Positions 36,778 through 45,285 of a stretch of DNA of 64,000 nt are shown here, in pieces (the stretch's first letter is position 1; each line of letters begins with the position of its first letter). Source of the stretch: Halioxenophilus aromaticivorans (GTDB taxonomy: Bacteria; Pseudomonadota; Gammaproteobacteria; Pseudomonadales; Cellvibrionaceae); assembly GCF_042850945.1 (NCBI RefSeq), contig NZ_AP031496.1, positions 3,596,001 to 3,660,000 of the forward strand. Direction: 5' to 3'. The notes under the pieces were generated by a model, which worked only from the letters and a program-made list of their open reading frames with translations, searched no databases and was not told where the DNA came from. Made by a program: the position numbers and the translations under genes.

Positions 36778-39129
36778 TTATCTCACTGTATTACGACGAG
36801 AATAATTCATTTCACTGTCGCTGACCTTAAACTTTTGGATTAGCGAAGAAAGTTTGGTCCCCAGTTTATCGATATCTTGGCCTAAGACTCCCGCCTTGTG
36901 AGTGCTCTCTTCAGCGTCACTAAAGTTAGCCGCCATGGATTGATAGCCACTTAGCACCGAATCAAAGTTACGTCGCTGGCCATTAATGGCAGCGGCAATG
37001 GTGTCTACTCGCTCGGTAATCAGTGTCATGGCGTCGTTAACAGATCGCAATTCTTCGGATGCACTGTTGACGTGCTCATTGGATTGATCGGTACTTTCCT
37101 TACCGCGATTGATATACGCCACCACTTCCTCTGTGCCCTGCACTATCGCATTAACCATATTGGCGACTTCGTCTGTGGATTGGCGGGTTTTTGAGGCTAG
37201 CGATCTAACTTCATCGGCTACTACCGCAAAGCCCCTACCGGCCTCACCGGCTCGGGCAGCTTCTATTGCCGCGTTTAGTGCCAACAAGCTGGTTTGCTCC
37301 GATATGCTATTGATGACATCTATAACCACCGCAATTTGGTCGGTATCCGATTTTAATTTGTCCAGTGCCGTAACCGCGCTCCCCATGTCGGAAGACAAAG
37401 TGTTGATTGATGATAAAACTCCACTCACGGCGGTATTTGCTTTGGTTGCCACTTCAGTACCGTGCTCCGTGGCCGTACCGATCTTGGCCAATTCATTATC
37501 CAAGGTATCGGTGGATTGGTTGGTTTCTACAATGCACTTATTTAAATTTTCTGCGTGGTTTTTCTGGGTATCGGTGAGGTTAGACAAGGCGCGATTCACA
37601 TCGGCCAGATCCTGGCTAAGAGGCACCATCCGGGCAATGGATTTGAGCAACTCAGAAAAAGTGATATCGATGTTTTCTATAAACGTGTTTATTCCTGTGG
37701 CTAGGGCAGCCATCTCTGTTTTGTCATTAACGCTTAACCGCTGGGTAAGATCCCCCTCACCTTGTGCCACCTGCTCTACGGTATGCCGCATGGCCTTTAT
37801 GGGCCGTATGATAACCGCCGCTGAGATATAACCTAAGATAGCCCCAGCTAACGCCGCGATAGAACACACGACAATGGTTAAAAACACCTGTGAGTTACGA
37901 AGTTTATACAGGGGGGCCATGGCTTCGGCTTCGTCAATCTCGCTCATAACCACCCACTCGAGATTGACAAGCTGTATGGGTTTATAGGCAGATAAAACCG
38001 ACACGCCTCTATAGTCGTCAAAGATTGAAAAACCGGTTTCGCCGCTCAACGCCGCGCGTGTGCCCTCTGTAACTACTGCCTGCAAGCCAATGGTGGTTTT
38101 TTTTGCCATCATTAACGCCAACTTTGAGGCATCATATCGTATCGTTTCCATTAGCGCTTGGTAGCCCTCGGCATCTTCTAACAGGAAACGACCATCACTG
38201 CGCATGGTGGAGTCTTGCCCCACTAAGTAAGTCTCTCCACTCAAACCTAAGCCGGAATTTTGCCAGTTTTTGTCGTGCGTCATTACTTGATTTATGCCGT
38301 CCACCGGCATTTGAAAAATCAGCACGCCAGTGAGCGAGTCACCGTTATAGATAGGAGAAGCAATAAAGGATGCAGGCGCATTGTAGGACGGTACGTAGGC
38401 TGCAAAATCGGTCAAGAATGCACGCTGATTCTCGCCAGAACCTACCGCCATTTTAAACGCTTTACCTATACCAGAATCAGCGTAGGGCCCAGTCCTTAGA
38501 GATGTCGCAAAATCCAACTCCTTAAAAACCGAGTAAACAATGGAGCCGGTCTCGGCGTCCACTAGAAAAATATCGTAGTAACCGAAAGCTCTTTGATACT
38601 GACGAATAACCGGATGGACTTTGGCGTGTATTTGATCGTAGCGAGTACCGGCTTTACTGGCTAATAGTTCGTCTTTTTCGCCTAGGGCTGCTGTATTGTC
38701 ACTGATATAGGCGGTTTGCAAAGCCTTGGCCTGTGGCTGAATTGTAAGCAGGCGAGCTAAATCACTGCCTTGCCCTGAATTCAGCTGCCTAAACTTAGTG
38801 TCGAATTGGTTTTCGTAATATTCGGTTAAGGACGTTGAACCAATTGGCTCTGGAGAGAAGGATTTAAATGCCTCTTTAAAATCCTCCATAGCCTCTATGA
38901 TCATTAGGTTGGAAGAATACGTGATAACCTGCTGTTCAATACTGTTAAAATAGTTTTCAATGCTCGCGGCAGTTGTGTCGCGCACCGCCGTGAGTTTGTT
39001 TTCAGCATCTGCGGTTAAAGTCTGAGACGCGTTATTGATGGAAACCCAACTGACCACAATGCTCGCCACAAGCGTTGGCACAAAAGTCAGCATGGTACCC
39101 AATATGACCAAGCGCGTCTGAATCTTCAT
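36778..39129 (-). CDS. Methyl-accepting chemotaxis protein with dCache periplasmic domain
   Basis: This 783-residue transmembrane receptor would detect a small ligand in the periplasm and signal to CheA. TM1 is at about 9-30. The periplasmic part (about 35-400) has the long alpha-helix and double-Cache pattern, including YDIFLVDAETGSIVYSV and ETYLVGQDSTMRSDGRF. TM2 lies near 410-437, followed by a HAMP segment (IIRPIKAMRHTVEQVAQG, then EGDLTQRLSV). The signalling hairpin holds ISEQTSLLALNAAIEAARAG and GRGFAVVADEVRSLA (about 620-660). The C-terminus lacks the CheR/CheB-tethering pentapeptide. GGGG lies near the ATG as a modest ribosome-binding site. The gene stands alone; the ligand is unknown. 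Confidence 0.93.
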   Translation of the reverse strand: MKIQTRLVILGTMLTFVPTLVASIVVSWVSINNASQTLTADAENKLTAVRDTTAASIENYFNSIEQQVITYSSNLMIIEAMEDFKEAFKSFSPEPIGSTSLTEYYENQFDTKFRQLNSGQGSDLARLLTIQPQAKALQTAYISDNTAALGEKDELLASKAGTRYDQIHAKVHPVIRQYQRAFGYYDIFLVDAETGSIVYSVFKELDFATSLRTGPYADSGIGKAFKMAVGSGENQRAFLTDFAAYVPSYNAPASFIASPIYNGDSLTGVLIFQMPVDGINQVMTHDKNWQNSGLGLSGETYLVGQDSTMRSDGRFLLEDAEGYQALMETIRYDASKLALMMAKKTTIGLQAVVTEGTRAALSGETGFSIFDDYRGVSVLSAYKPIQLVNLEWVVMSEIDEAEAMAPLYKLRNSQVFLTIVVCSIAALAGAILGYISAAVIIRPIKAMRHTVEQVAQGEGDLTQRLSVNDKTEMAALATGINTFIENIDITFSELLKSIARMVPLSQDLADVNRALSNLTDTQKNHAENLNKCIVETNQSTDTLDNELAKIGTATEHGTEVATKANTAVSGVLSSINTLSSDMGSAVTALDKLKSDTDQIAVVIDVINSISEQTSLLALNAAIEAARAGEAGRGFAVVADEVRSLASKTRQSTDEVANMVNAIVQGTEEVVAYINRGKESTDQSNEHVNSASEELRSVNDAMTLITERVDTIAAAINGQRRNFDSVLSGYQSMAANFSDAEESTHKAGVLGQDIDKLGTKLSSLIQKFKVSDSEMNYSRRNTVR

Positions 39130-39381
39130 GTATGCCCCAGTGCAGAGTTGCCCAAAACATTAAGCTTAGACAAAATATACAAAATAAAAGGCTGGGCGTG
39201 TTCTAAAACCTCTAAATTAAAAGATTGTGGTGCCAGATTTTAAATATTTACGATAGGTAGTTTTACCGCGGAAATATCAGGTGCCAATTCACTCTACAAC
39301 GGCGCGAACAACAAGCAAAACTCAAATGATCCGGTGGCTGAACGAATTCAGGCTTCCCGATTCAAACGTCATTCCAAAAGC

Positions 39382-40224
39382 TTAGCCGTGTTTGGCTCTA
39401 CCCCCAATAACTACGCCAATCCCGCCCAAAATCAATCCTGTCGCCACAGCCAAACGGCTGGTGATTATTTCATCGGCGAATAAAACACCACCCAGGGCTG
39501 CTAGCAAGGGTACTAACAATTGCAACACCGCGGCTTGAATTGCGCTTAACCCTGTCAGGGCAACATACCAGACTGCGTACCCTACCCCCGAAGCCAAACC
39601 GCCGGAAACCACTGCTAAAATAAATCCCTTTGTGGAGAGCTGGCTGTATGAAAAGGTGACTAAGAGCAAAACCAAGACCAACGGTAAAGTTCTTACAAAA
39701 TTAAACGTAGTATCTTGAATAGGGTTGGTTGAGCCTTTGCCTGCTAGGGTATATAAACCCCAGGCAATACCGGCAGCAAGCATCATAAAAAAGCTGCCCA
39801 TGGGCGGGGCTGTTACGCCTGGCAGCATAAGATAGACAAAGCCGATAAATGCGATGATGGCTCCCAACGCTTCTAGCCTGGTCAGCCGGTTACCCTGCAG
39901 CAAGCTAACGGTAATCATCGTTAGTTGCACCGCAGCGAATAAAATCAACGCGCCTGTCCCCGTATCCATTTGCACATAGGCATAGGAAAACCCCAGGGCG
40001 TACACAAACAACATTACAGCGGATTTCCAACTACCACTGGATTTGGGCTGGTTGTCTGTTGTGAGCAGTCGGTGAATCAGCAGTAAAACGGCGATGCCTG
40101 AAATCAACCGTACAATCGTGAACGTGCCTGCATCGATGGCTTCGCCGCCCAAGGCCAATCGGCACAGTATAGAGTTACCGGCAAAAGCGATTAGGGAGAG
40201 ACTGGTTAGCAGGACAATTTTCAC
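39382..40224 (-). CDS. EamA/DMT superfamily transporter
   Basis: This 280-residue inner-membrane permease has ten predicted helices in two EamA repeats. The first repeat begins IVLLTSLSLIAFAGNSILCR with the family RLALGG stretch. The second begins near residue 145 (FFMMLAAGIAWGLYTLAGKG) and ends with VPLLAALGGVLFADEIITSR, a typical late EamA motif. Members export amino acids or other metabolites, and the substrate is unknown. The start is GTG 40224, with only a weak ribosome-binding site. The 315 bases upstream hold an 18-bp tandem repeat array, so its promoter region is unusual. Confidence 0.88.
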   Translation of the reverse strand: MKIVLLTSLSLIAFAGNSILCRLALGGEAIDAGTFTIVRLISGIAVLLLIHRLLTTDNQPKSSGSWKSAVMLFVYALGFSYAYVQMDTGTGALILFAAVQLTMITVSLLQGNRLTRLEALGAIIAFIGFVYLMLPGVTAPPMGSFFMMLAAGIAWGLYTLAGKGSTNPIQDTTFNFVRTLPLVLVLLLVTFSYSQLSTKGFILAVVSGGLASGVGYAVWYVALTGLSAIQAAVLQLLVPLLAALGGVLFADEIITSRLAVATGLILGGIGVVIGGRAKHG

Positions 40225-40386
40225 AGGCGCACTTTATTGAGCAGTTTATTGGGCATTATTTAAGCTCATAGTAACGCCGGCACAGACAGCTGGCCATTGG
40301 CCCAAGGTTGGAATTAACGGAGGGAACTTTCGCGGCTTTGCATGGTATCGCCTGCTAACTGTGATTTATTAAGCCGTACATCTTCA

Positions 40387-40476
40387 CAGTCAAAACTGAA
40401 TATGTAGTCAAACCTAGCTATTTTGCCAAAGCTAGATATTCAGTCAAACCTAGATATTTAGTCAAACCTATAGACA
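40387..40476. repeat. Five-unit 18-bp tandem repeat in the EamA-VOC intergenic region
   Basis: Five head-to-tail 18-base units start at 40387, 40405, 40423, 40441 and 40459. Units 2 and 4 are nearly identical (CAGTCAAACCTAGATATT with two differences). Units 1, 3 and 5 are degenerate. It lies in the 315-base gap (40225-40539) between the VOC gene stop and the EamA gene start, with no other feature seen there. A minisatellite or a row of binding sites is possible. Confidence 0.85.
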
Positions 40477-40539
40477 CCAGTCACATTCTTACAATCAAAA
40501 ACCATGCAAAGCAATTAACTAAAAGACAGACAGTAAGAA

Positions 40540-40929
40540 CTATGAAAGGGAATGAAACCCAATCATATTGCCTTCGGTATCTTCTGCCACACAGATATGG
40601 CCATGATCACCGATAGACATTTTTGGCACTTGCAATTTACCTCCGGCCGCCTCCACTTTGGCGCCTGGCTTAGAGCAGTCTTCGGTATCGAAGTAAACTA
40701 ACGTGCTGTTGCCGCCAGCACTCACCCCCTTCATTTTGCAGAGTGCACCGCTGGCGCCCGGACGCTGCCCCATTGGGAAAGCCCACATCTCCGGTTGCGG
40801 GCAGTCGCCCCCCTCACCTGGCACGTCCAAGCGGGTAAGCTCAACCTCCAGAACCTGCTCGTAAAACGCCTTAGCGCGCTCCATATCATCCACATAAATT
40901 TCAAACCAGCAAACCGCATTACTATCCAT
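40540..40929 (-). CDS. VOC (glyoxalase/bleomycin-resistance-like) family protein
   Basis: This 129-residue protein has the two beta-alpha-beta-beta-beta units of the vicinal oxygen chelate fold. The first unit runs WFEIYVDDMERAKAFYEQVL. The second has TLVYFDTEDCSKPGAKVEAAGG and ends HGHICVAEDTEGNMIGFHSL. The family holds glyoxalases, dioxygenases and antibiotic-binding proteins, and the small single-domain members usually have no known substrate. GGAGACA precedes ATG 40929, which decides the start over a longer frame. It is divergent from a membrane-protein gene across about 170 bases. No operon partner lies downstream except the EamA gene beyond the repeat array. Confidence 0.85.
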   Translation of the reverse strand: MDSNAVCWFEIYVDDMERAKAFYEQVLEVELTRLDVPGEGGDCPQPEMWAFPMGQRPGASGALCKMKGVSAGGNSTLVYFDTEDCSKPGAKVEAAGGKLQVPKMSIGDHGHICVAEDTEGNMIGFHSLS

Positions 40930-41100
40930 AGTTGTCTCCAATATTTTTTGAGAAGCAGGCAACACTATCGCTGTGCGGCTAGCTTCATAATAGAGTTGGT
41001 GTCGATTTTGCGTATACGTCTATAGATTCAGAAAATCGCTCATATCTTGGGTGGATTTTGTAATTTATTCAAGCAAATTCAAATGACCAGGAGAACTTAC

Positions 41101-41625
41101 ATGAGTCGTTTAATCAAAGAAAAGTCGGATAACTTAGTGGCGGCAACCTTTGAAGACGAAGCCCACAGCAAAATCGCGGTAGATACCCTTGTAAAAGAAG
41201 GGTTAATCAGTCGCGATAAAGTTGATTTAGTCACACCCAACGACAATGGTACGGATAGAAAACTGGAGCCGGAATCTAGAGCCATTAAAAAAACGCTTTG
41301 GTTCTCACACATCAACATGGGCGCGTTCGGTTTTGTATTTGGTTTTATAGCGTCATTGCTTTTAATTATGTTCGGCCCTACGGCCACCCAAGCCTCTCCC
41401 TTGTTTACAGTTATTGCAATGACTCTGGTGTGTACGTTGGCCAGCCTGATGCTCGCAGGAGCGCTCAGCCTGCGTCCAGACCACGACCCAGTTGCCTACA
41501 ACGTAAAGCACGCAGCAAGTGCTGGCCGCTGGTCTGTCGTCGCCCACGCAAACAATCGCCAGCAGGCCAAAGAGATCACCCAGGCGCTTAAGCCCACTGC
41601 GAAAATTGTCACGTCGAGCTGGTAA
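41101..41625 (+). CDS. Two-helix membrane protein with ferredoxin-like/stress-protein-like flanks
   Basis: This 174-residue protein opens with a cytoplasmic segment (residues 1-55: NLVAATFEDEAHSKIAVDTL). This resembles the short alpha/beta modules of general-stress 17M-type proteins that sense or bind small ligands. Two transmembrane helices follow (about 68-93 and 98-120), and then a second soluble segment ending RWSVVAHANNRQQAKEITQAL. Function is unknown; the resemblance is only general. AGGAGA is ideally placed before ATG 41101. The superoxide dismutase gene starts 43 bases after its stop on the same strand, so they are probably co-transcribed. A stress-related role is inferred from that neighbour. 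Confidence 0.7.
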   Translation: MSRLIKEKSDNLVAATFEDEAHSKIAVDTLVKEGLISRDKVDLVTPNDNGTDRKLEPESRAIKKTLWFSHINMGAFGFVFGFIASLLLIMFGPTATQASPLFTVIAMTLVCTLASLMLAGALSLRPDHDPVAYNVKHAASAGRWSVVAHANNRQQAKEITQALKPTAKIVTSSW

Positions 41626-41668
41626 TTTAGGCAGTCAACCACATTCACGAATCAGGAAAACGAACCCC

Positions 41669-42259
41669 ATGAATTTTAAAAAAGCAGCTTTCGCAAAACG
41701 TACAACAGCGACCCTCGTACTGATTGGCGTTTCCTTCTGCAGCTACGCTGAGCACCATGAGACTAAAGCGGCGGAACTGGAAGTTCCAATGATTGATACC
41801 AAGGGCAAAGCAATAGGTACGCTCACCCTAACTGAAACGGCTAATGGCGTCCTAATCACAGGCGAATTAGAAGGGATCAGCAAAGGAGAACACGCTTTCC
41901 ACATTCACGAAACTGGCAGCTGTGATGTTGCGACCGGGTTCAAGTCCGCGGGCGGTCACTTATCTGGCCAACACAGCCACGGTTACAGAAGCAGTGAGGG
42001 CCCACACCCCGGCGACATGAGCAACATCCATGTGATGAGCAAAAAAGCTATTGAAATAGAAACATTTAACGCAGCGGTAACGCTGGGCGATACCGACGTT
42101 GCCACGGGTCAAACCTCATTGCTGGATGACGATGGCACAGCCATAGTAATCCACGAGGGCGCTGACGACTACGAGAGCCAGCCCTCTGGCGCGGCTGGCA
42201 GCCGGGTGGCCTGCGGTGTGATCATGATGCAAGAGCAAATGAGCTCAGCGGCCCACTAA
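41669..42259 (+). CDS. sodC: Periplasmic Cu/Zn superoxide dismutase
   Basis: This 196-residue enzyme converts superoxide to oxygen and hydrogen peroxide. A Sec signal peptide ends near CSYA (about residue 27). Copper and zinc ligands are in place: GEHAFHIHETGSCD (two copper histidines and the first disulphide cysteine), GGHLSGQHSHG and GPHPGDMSNIHV (zinc-binding region). VIHEGADDYESQPSG then AAGSRVACGVI gives the last copper histidine, the substrate-guiding region and the second disulphide cysteine. The length is typical of bacterial SodC. AGGAAAA precedes ATG 41669; the frame is open further upstream inside the neighbour gene, but that is not real coding. A hairpin follows the stop. Confidence 0.95.
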   Translation: MNFKKAAFAKRTTATLVLIGVSFCSYAEHHETKAAELEVPMIDTKGKAIGTLTLTETANGVLITGELEGISKGEHAFHIHETGSCDVATGFKSAGGHLSGQHSHGYRSSEGPHPGDMSNIHVMSKKAIEIETFNAAVTLGDTDVATGQTSLLDDDGTAIVIHEGADDYESQPSGAAGSRVACGVIMMQEQMSSAAH

Positions 42260-42319
42260 CTCTCGATTATCTGAGAGCTACTAAAGAAAGAACTACGAGA
42301 GATTTTGAGTGCGCACCGA

Positions 42320-42347
42320 CGGGGGATAGAATTATCCCCCGATATCT
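42320..42347. terminator. Hairpin after sodC, candidate terminator
   Basis: A nine-base perfect stem (42320-42328 with 42333-42341) with a four-base loop lies 60 bases after the sodC stop. The following bases (ATATCTTTATAA) are only moderately T-rich. It lies between two convergent genes (sodC and the dienelactone-hydrolase-like gene), so it may serve the plus side. Confidence 0.5.
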
Positions 42348-42470
42348 TTATAACCCACTAGCTTTATAACCTGCTATCGTTCATACGTCCACGACGACTT
42401 CTACCCCGCCCAATGAGGTCTGCACTTGATTGTCAGCAAAGATGTCGTCGCAGACCCGTTAGCCGATGAG

Positions 42471-43355
42471 TCATGCGGGCTTTAAGGCACCCGACAACAG
42501 ATCGGTTAGCTCAGCCCAAGCCGCCTCGGCCTGTGCCTCGTTGTATACTTTCGAATCTGGCGGGCACCAGCCGTGGGAAGTGCCCTCGTAGACCTTGATG
42601 GTGGCATCCAATCCAGCATCGCCATAGGCCTCAACCAATAAGGGTTTCATCTCGGGAGATTTCTTATCATCGTCTTCAGCGATGGCATGTAAAGCTACCG
42701 CCTTAGACTTAGACACGGATAGATGCGGGCTGTCTGGCTCGTTGGTCGCCAATCCACCACCATGGAAGGATGCCACCGCCGCAACCTTATCTGGGTACAT
42801 CACTGCCGCTTGCATGGTAAAAGTGCCGCTCATGCAATACCCCAGCACCGCTCTTGGCTTAGCAGTGCTCACCTCAGGCTGCTGATCCATAAAGTCGAAC
42901 ACTGCTTGCGTGTCCATAGCCACAGCCGCCGGCGTCAGCTTGGCTCGCATGGGCCGCAGAATAGAGAAGGCCTCCGCTGATGGAAAACTAACACCCTTTG
43001 GTAAGGCTAGGCCCTCTAGGTCTCGGTAAAACGGGTTGACCACAACCACCGCGTAACCCTGGCTGGCCAAGCGCACAGCCATAGACTCAAACGCAGGCCG
43101 CAACCCTTTGATATCTGGCCACATCAATACCCCTGGCGCAGCGCCCCCCTTGGGGTATGCTAGAAGAGCATCCATATCGCCCTCTGGCGTTTTAATAGAC
43201 ACGGCTCGTTGGTTCACACCCTGGGCATCAGCGAACTGTGGAAACGCCATGGCGAGACCTCCAGCAGCAGCTAATTTAGTAAAATCTCGTCTATTGATAC
43301 TGCCGCCAGCCTTCTCGTAGCTCTCATAGGCATTGGCCGTTGTTTCATCGCACAT
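42471..43355 (-). CDS. Tat-exported dienelactone hydrolase family protein
   Basis: This 294-residue alpha/beta hydrolase has a twin-arginine leader (NRRDFTKLAAAGGLAMAFPQ then ADAQ), so it acts in the periplasm, which is unusual for this family. The nucleophile is cysteine, as in dienelactone hydrolases: GYCMSGTFTM near residue 170. The aspartate lies in HAIAEDDDKKSPEM and the histidine in TSHGWCPP near 270. The N-terminal MDALLAYPKGGAAPGVLMW matches the family's first strands. The true substrate is not known; many such proteins are general esterases. ATG 43355 is chosen for its GGAG-type ribosome-binding site and because it yields the signal peptide. It is divergent from the GTPase operon. 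Confidence 0.88.
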   Translation of the reverse strand: MCDETTANAYESYEKAGGSINRRDFTKLAAAGGLAMAFPQFADAQGVNQRAVSIKTPEGDMDALLAYPKGGAAPGVLMWPDIKGLRPAFESMAVRLASQGYAVVVVNPFYRDLEGLALPKGVSFPSAEAFSILRPMRAKLTPAAVAMDTQAVFDFMDQQPEVSTAKPRAVLGYCMSGTFTMQAAVMYPDKVAAVASFHGGGLATNEPDSPHLSVSKSKAVALHAIAEDDDKKSPEMKPLLVEAYGDAGLDATIKVYEGTSHGWCPPDSKVYNEAQAEAAWAELTDLLSGALKPA

Positions 43356-43609
43356 AGATCCCACTCTCCAATTTATTGGTCGTCTATTTAATACAAACGA
43401 ATTTATAGACACCAAAGTTACCAAATTGTCACACAATCACACCTATTACCGTACAGAATCCTTCCCTTTTAAAGTAATTGATGACAAAGCTTTCGCCTGG
43501 AACTCACCCTTCGTCGTCAAAATAACCCCAAATGGCTTTGGCTACCCCATAACAGCTGGCGAAAGCCAAGAGGTGTTCTATAACCAATGAATACATTTAC
43601 AACTGAACG

Positions 43610-43638
43610 TTGGCACAAAATTTCACATTAATTAAAAA
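43610..43638 (+). promoter_or_regulatory. Candidate sigma-70 promoter of the GTPase-roadblock operon
   Basis: TTGGCA (43610-43615) and TAAAAA (43633-43638) are 17 bases apart, 4/6 or better matches to -35 and -10. They lie about 80 bases upstream of the first small open frame. The rest of the 43356-43714 gap is AT-rich and without other named features, except an AGGAGG at 43691-43696 that has no start codon at normal distance. Confidence 0.35.
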
Positions 43639-43714
43639 TCTGAAAACATATTTGCCAAACAATAAAAATACACATGTCGCCTCCGTCTTTAGGAGGGAAA
43701 CCTAGAAATTCAGA

Positions 43715-43903
43715 GTGTTTGAGCTAGAGTTTGTTGTGGGCCCAAAGGAATCCGAGGCAAAAATAGGTGCTGTCTCCCGGCTCAAAGATAACAACATAGC
43801 CCCTTACACCAGGGACGAATCATCAGTTTATGTCATTAGTATGCGACGAGCTCCGGGTCACTCAGATGCAATCCATCAAAAGCTACGGTTTCGAAAGCCT
43901 TGA
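43715..43903 (+). CDS. Short open frame overlapping the next gene (separate small protein or frameshifted N-terminus)
   Basis: This 62-codon frame starts at GTG 43715, 18 bases after a perfect AGGAGG, which is too far for normal initiation. The product has an alpha/beta look: ELEFVVGPKESEAKIGAV as first strand and helix, and SSVYVISMRRAPG as second strand. It overlaps the next frame (from 43830) in a different phase by 74 bases. Two readings are possible. It may be a small protein whose translation is coupled to the next gene. Or it may be the true N-terminus of the next protein, separated by a frameshift or a sequence error. I cannot decide from one sequence. Confidence 0.4.
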   Translation: MFELEFVVGPKESEAKIGAVSRLKDNNIAPYTRDESSVYVISMRRAPGHSDAIHQKLRFRKP

Positions 43904-44750
43904 AAGGGAAATTTTAGCGAAGCAAATTCGTACCATCAGCACTCGCATGCACAAAAGCTGGCAATACGACGGAGAAGGCAAGGACGGTGACATCGTGTTG
44001 GTTAAAAAGCCCACCCAAGTCGCCACCCATACCATTCAGGTGTATGTAGGCAAACAACCTATAGACCAATCGCTGCCCTTTTTAGAGTCGCCTGTAAGGA
44101 TGATGCAGCTGATCTCTTTGCTAGAGCAATTAACGCCGTCAGAAACCTCGGTGATTGACAGCATAAACAACCTGATAACCAACAGCCGGCACAGCCAGTT
44201 TGTTATCCCCTGTAAATTTGGCCTTGTGGGTTTCAACACAAAAGACAAGAAGCTGTCTACCAAACAACGTAGCCTGGCAACCTTTATTAAGAATTTAGCC
44301 TCTGAACCCGGCGAGCAGTTTTCATTAAAGCACGCCAAATCCGTGCCGGCCGACTGCACCTGGGAATTTACCGCGTCTTATCGCACTGTCGCTTGGCACC
44401 TTGCCAAACTGCAGGGGCTGAGAAAAATCAAAGATTTGAGCCAAGGGCAAAGTATAAAGCTGGCCTCCTGGCCCAGGGTAACCGAGTGGGATCCCACGCC
44501 GCTGAATTTTAAATTGGCGACACTGGTGACTCGGCAGTTTTTACCCATTTCTCAAATCGCTCGGCTGTGCAAAACCTCGGAAGAGGAAGTTGTAAGTTTT
44601 CTACATTGCTGCCGAGCCTGTGGTATCACGATTTTGCAGCAGCAAGTTAAACATCCTCCAGCCAACCAGCCACGGCACGTGGTAAAAGATAAAGAGTCCT
44701 TGGGTTGGTTGCGCAATAAAATCAGAACAGTATTTAACTATGGCCATTAA
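43830..44750 (+). CDS. Protein of unknown function with C-terminal helix-turn-helix-like segment, first gene of GTPase operon
   Basis: This 306-residue soluble protein belongs to no family I can name. The middle has strand-helix features (QVYVGKQPIDQSLPFLESPV, then RMMQLISLLEQLTPSE). A C-terminal stretch (about 225-275, LATLVTRQFLPISQIARLCK then TSEEEVVSFLHCCRACG) resembles a winged helix-turn-helix. No signal peptide or membrane helix is present. Starts are uncertain: ATG 43830 (weak AGGGA 12 bases upstream) or ATG 43866. The previous short frame overlaps it. Its last 11 bases overlap the GTPase start, a strong sign of co-translation. By position it is a candidate effector or partner of the GTPase; this is inference. 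Confidence 0.65.
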   Translation: MSLVCDELRVTQMQSIKSYGFESLEREILAKQIRTISTRMHKSWQYDGEGKDGDIVLVKKPTQVATHTIQVYVGKQPIDQSLPFLESPVRMMQLISLLEQLTPSETSVIDSINNLITNSRHSQFVIPCKFGLVGFNTKDKKLSTKQRSLATFIKNLASEPGEQFSLKHAKSVPADCTWEFTASYRTVAWHLAKLQGLRKIKDLSQGQSIKLASWPRVTEWDPTPLNFKLATLVTRQFLPISQIARLCKTSEEEVVSFLHCCRACGITILQQQVKHPPANQPRHVVKDKESLGWLRNKIRTVFNYGH

Positions 44751-45285
44751 AGTTATCTTTGTAGGCCCCATGGGCGCAGGTAAGACCACTGCCATTCGCA
44801 CAATCAGCGATTTTGACCCCATCTCTACCGAGGCCAAAAATAGCGACAGAGCCTCGGTGGACAAGGCCTTTACTACCGTAGCCATGGATTACGGTGAGCT
44901 AACACTGGATTCCGATCGCAAGCTAACGCTGTACGGCGTGCCTGGCCAAAAGCACTTCGATTTTATATGGCCAATCGTCGCCAATGGCGCGTTGGGTGGC
45001 GCACTCCTGTTGGATTGCAGCCGCGATGACTGGCAAGAAAGCCTTTTATATTACGTTGATTCATTCCGCGACCTAGCAGACACCGGATCACTGGTACTGG
45101 CGTTAAACAGAGCCGCCGATGAAGATGGCGTTGCTGATAGCGTGATTCAACTGTGCGAGAAAATCGATTTAGCCCTGCCGTTTTTCTTCACCGACCCGCG
45201 CAATAAAGATGATGTTTATTTATTACTAGAAGCTTTGGCGATCAATGCCGAATTGGATAGCGAATTATACGGAGACATGCATTGA
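44740..45285 (+). CDS. Ras/MglA-like small GTPase (COG2229-type)
   Basis: This 181-residue single-domain GTPase is of the bacterial Ras-like group that works with roadblock proteins. The P-loop is GPMGAGKT (9-16), the switch I threonine is T45 or T46, and switch II reads YGVPGQKHFDF (65-75). Glycine occupies the place of the usual aspartate of DxxG, a variation common in this group. The base-recognition loop is LNRAADED (122-129), a degenerate NKxD, so nucleotide specificity may be relaxed or altered. Such GTPases act as switches in polarity, motility or regulation (MglA in Myxococcus, CvnD in Streptomyces conservons). It overlaps both neighbours (11 bases upstream, four downstream), so the operon is very tight. 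Confidence 0.9.
   Translation: MAIKVIFVGPMGAGKTTAIRTISDFDPISTEAKNSDRASVDKAFTTVAMDYGELTLDSDRKLTLYGVPGQKHFDFIWPIVANGALGGALLLDCSRDDWQESLLYYVDSFRDLADTGSLVLALNRAADEDGVADSVIQLCEKIDLALPFFFTDPRNKDDVYLLLEALAINAELDSELYGDMH

Noticed and set aside
41519..41668. N-terminal extension of SodC
   Set aside because: It lies inside the upstream gene in another phase; ATG 41669 gives a proper signal peptide and ribosome-binding site.
43333..43590. 85-codon plus-strand frame upstream of the GTPase operon
   Set aside because: Begins antisense to the dienelactone-hydrolase-like gene and shows no coding features or ribosome-binding site.
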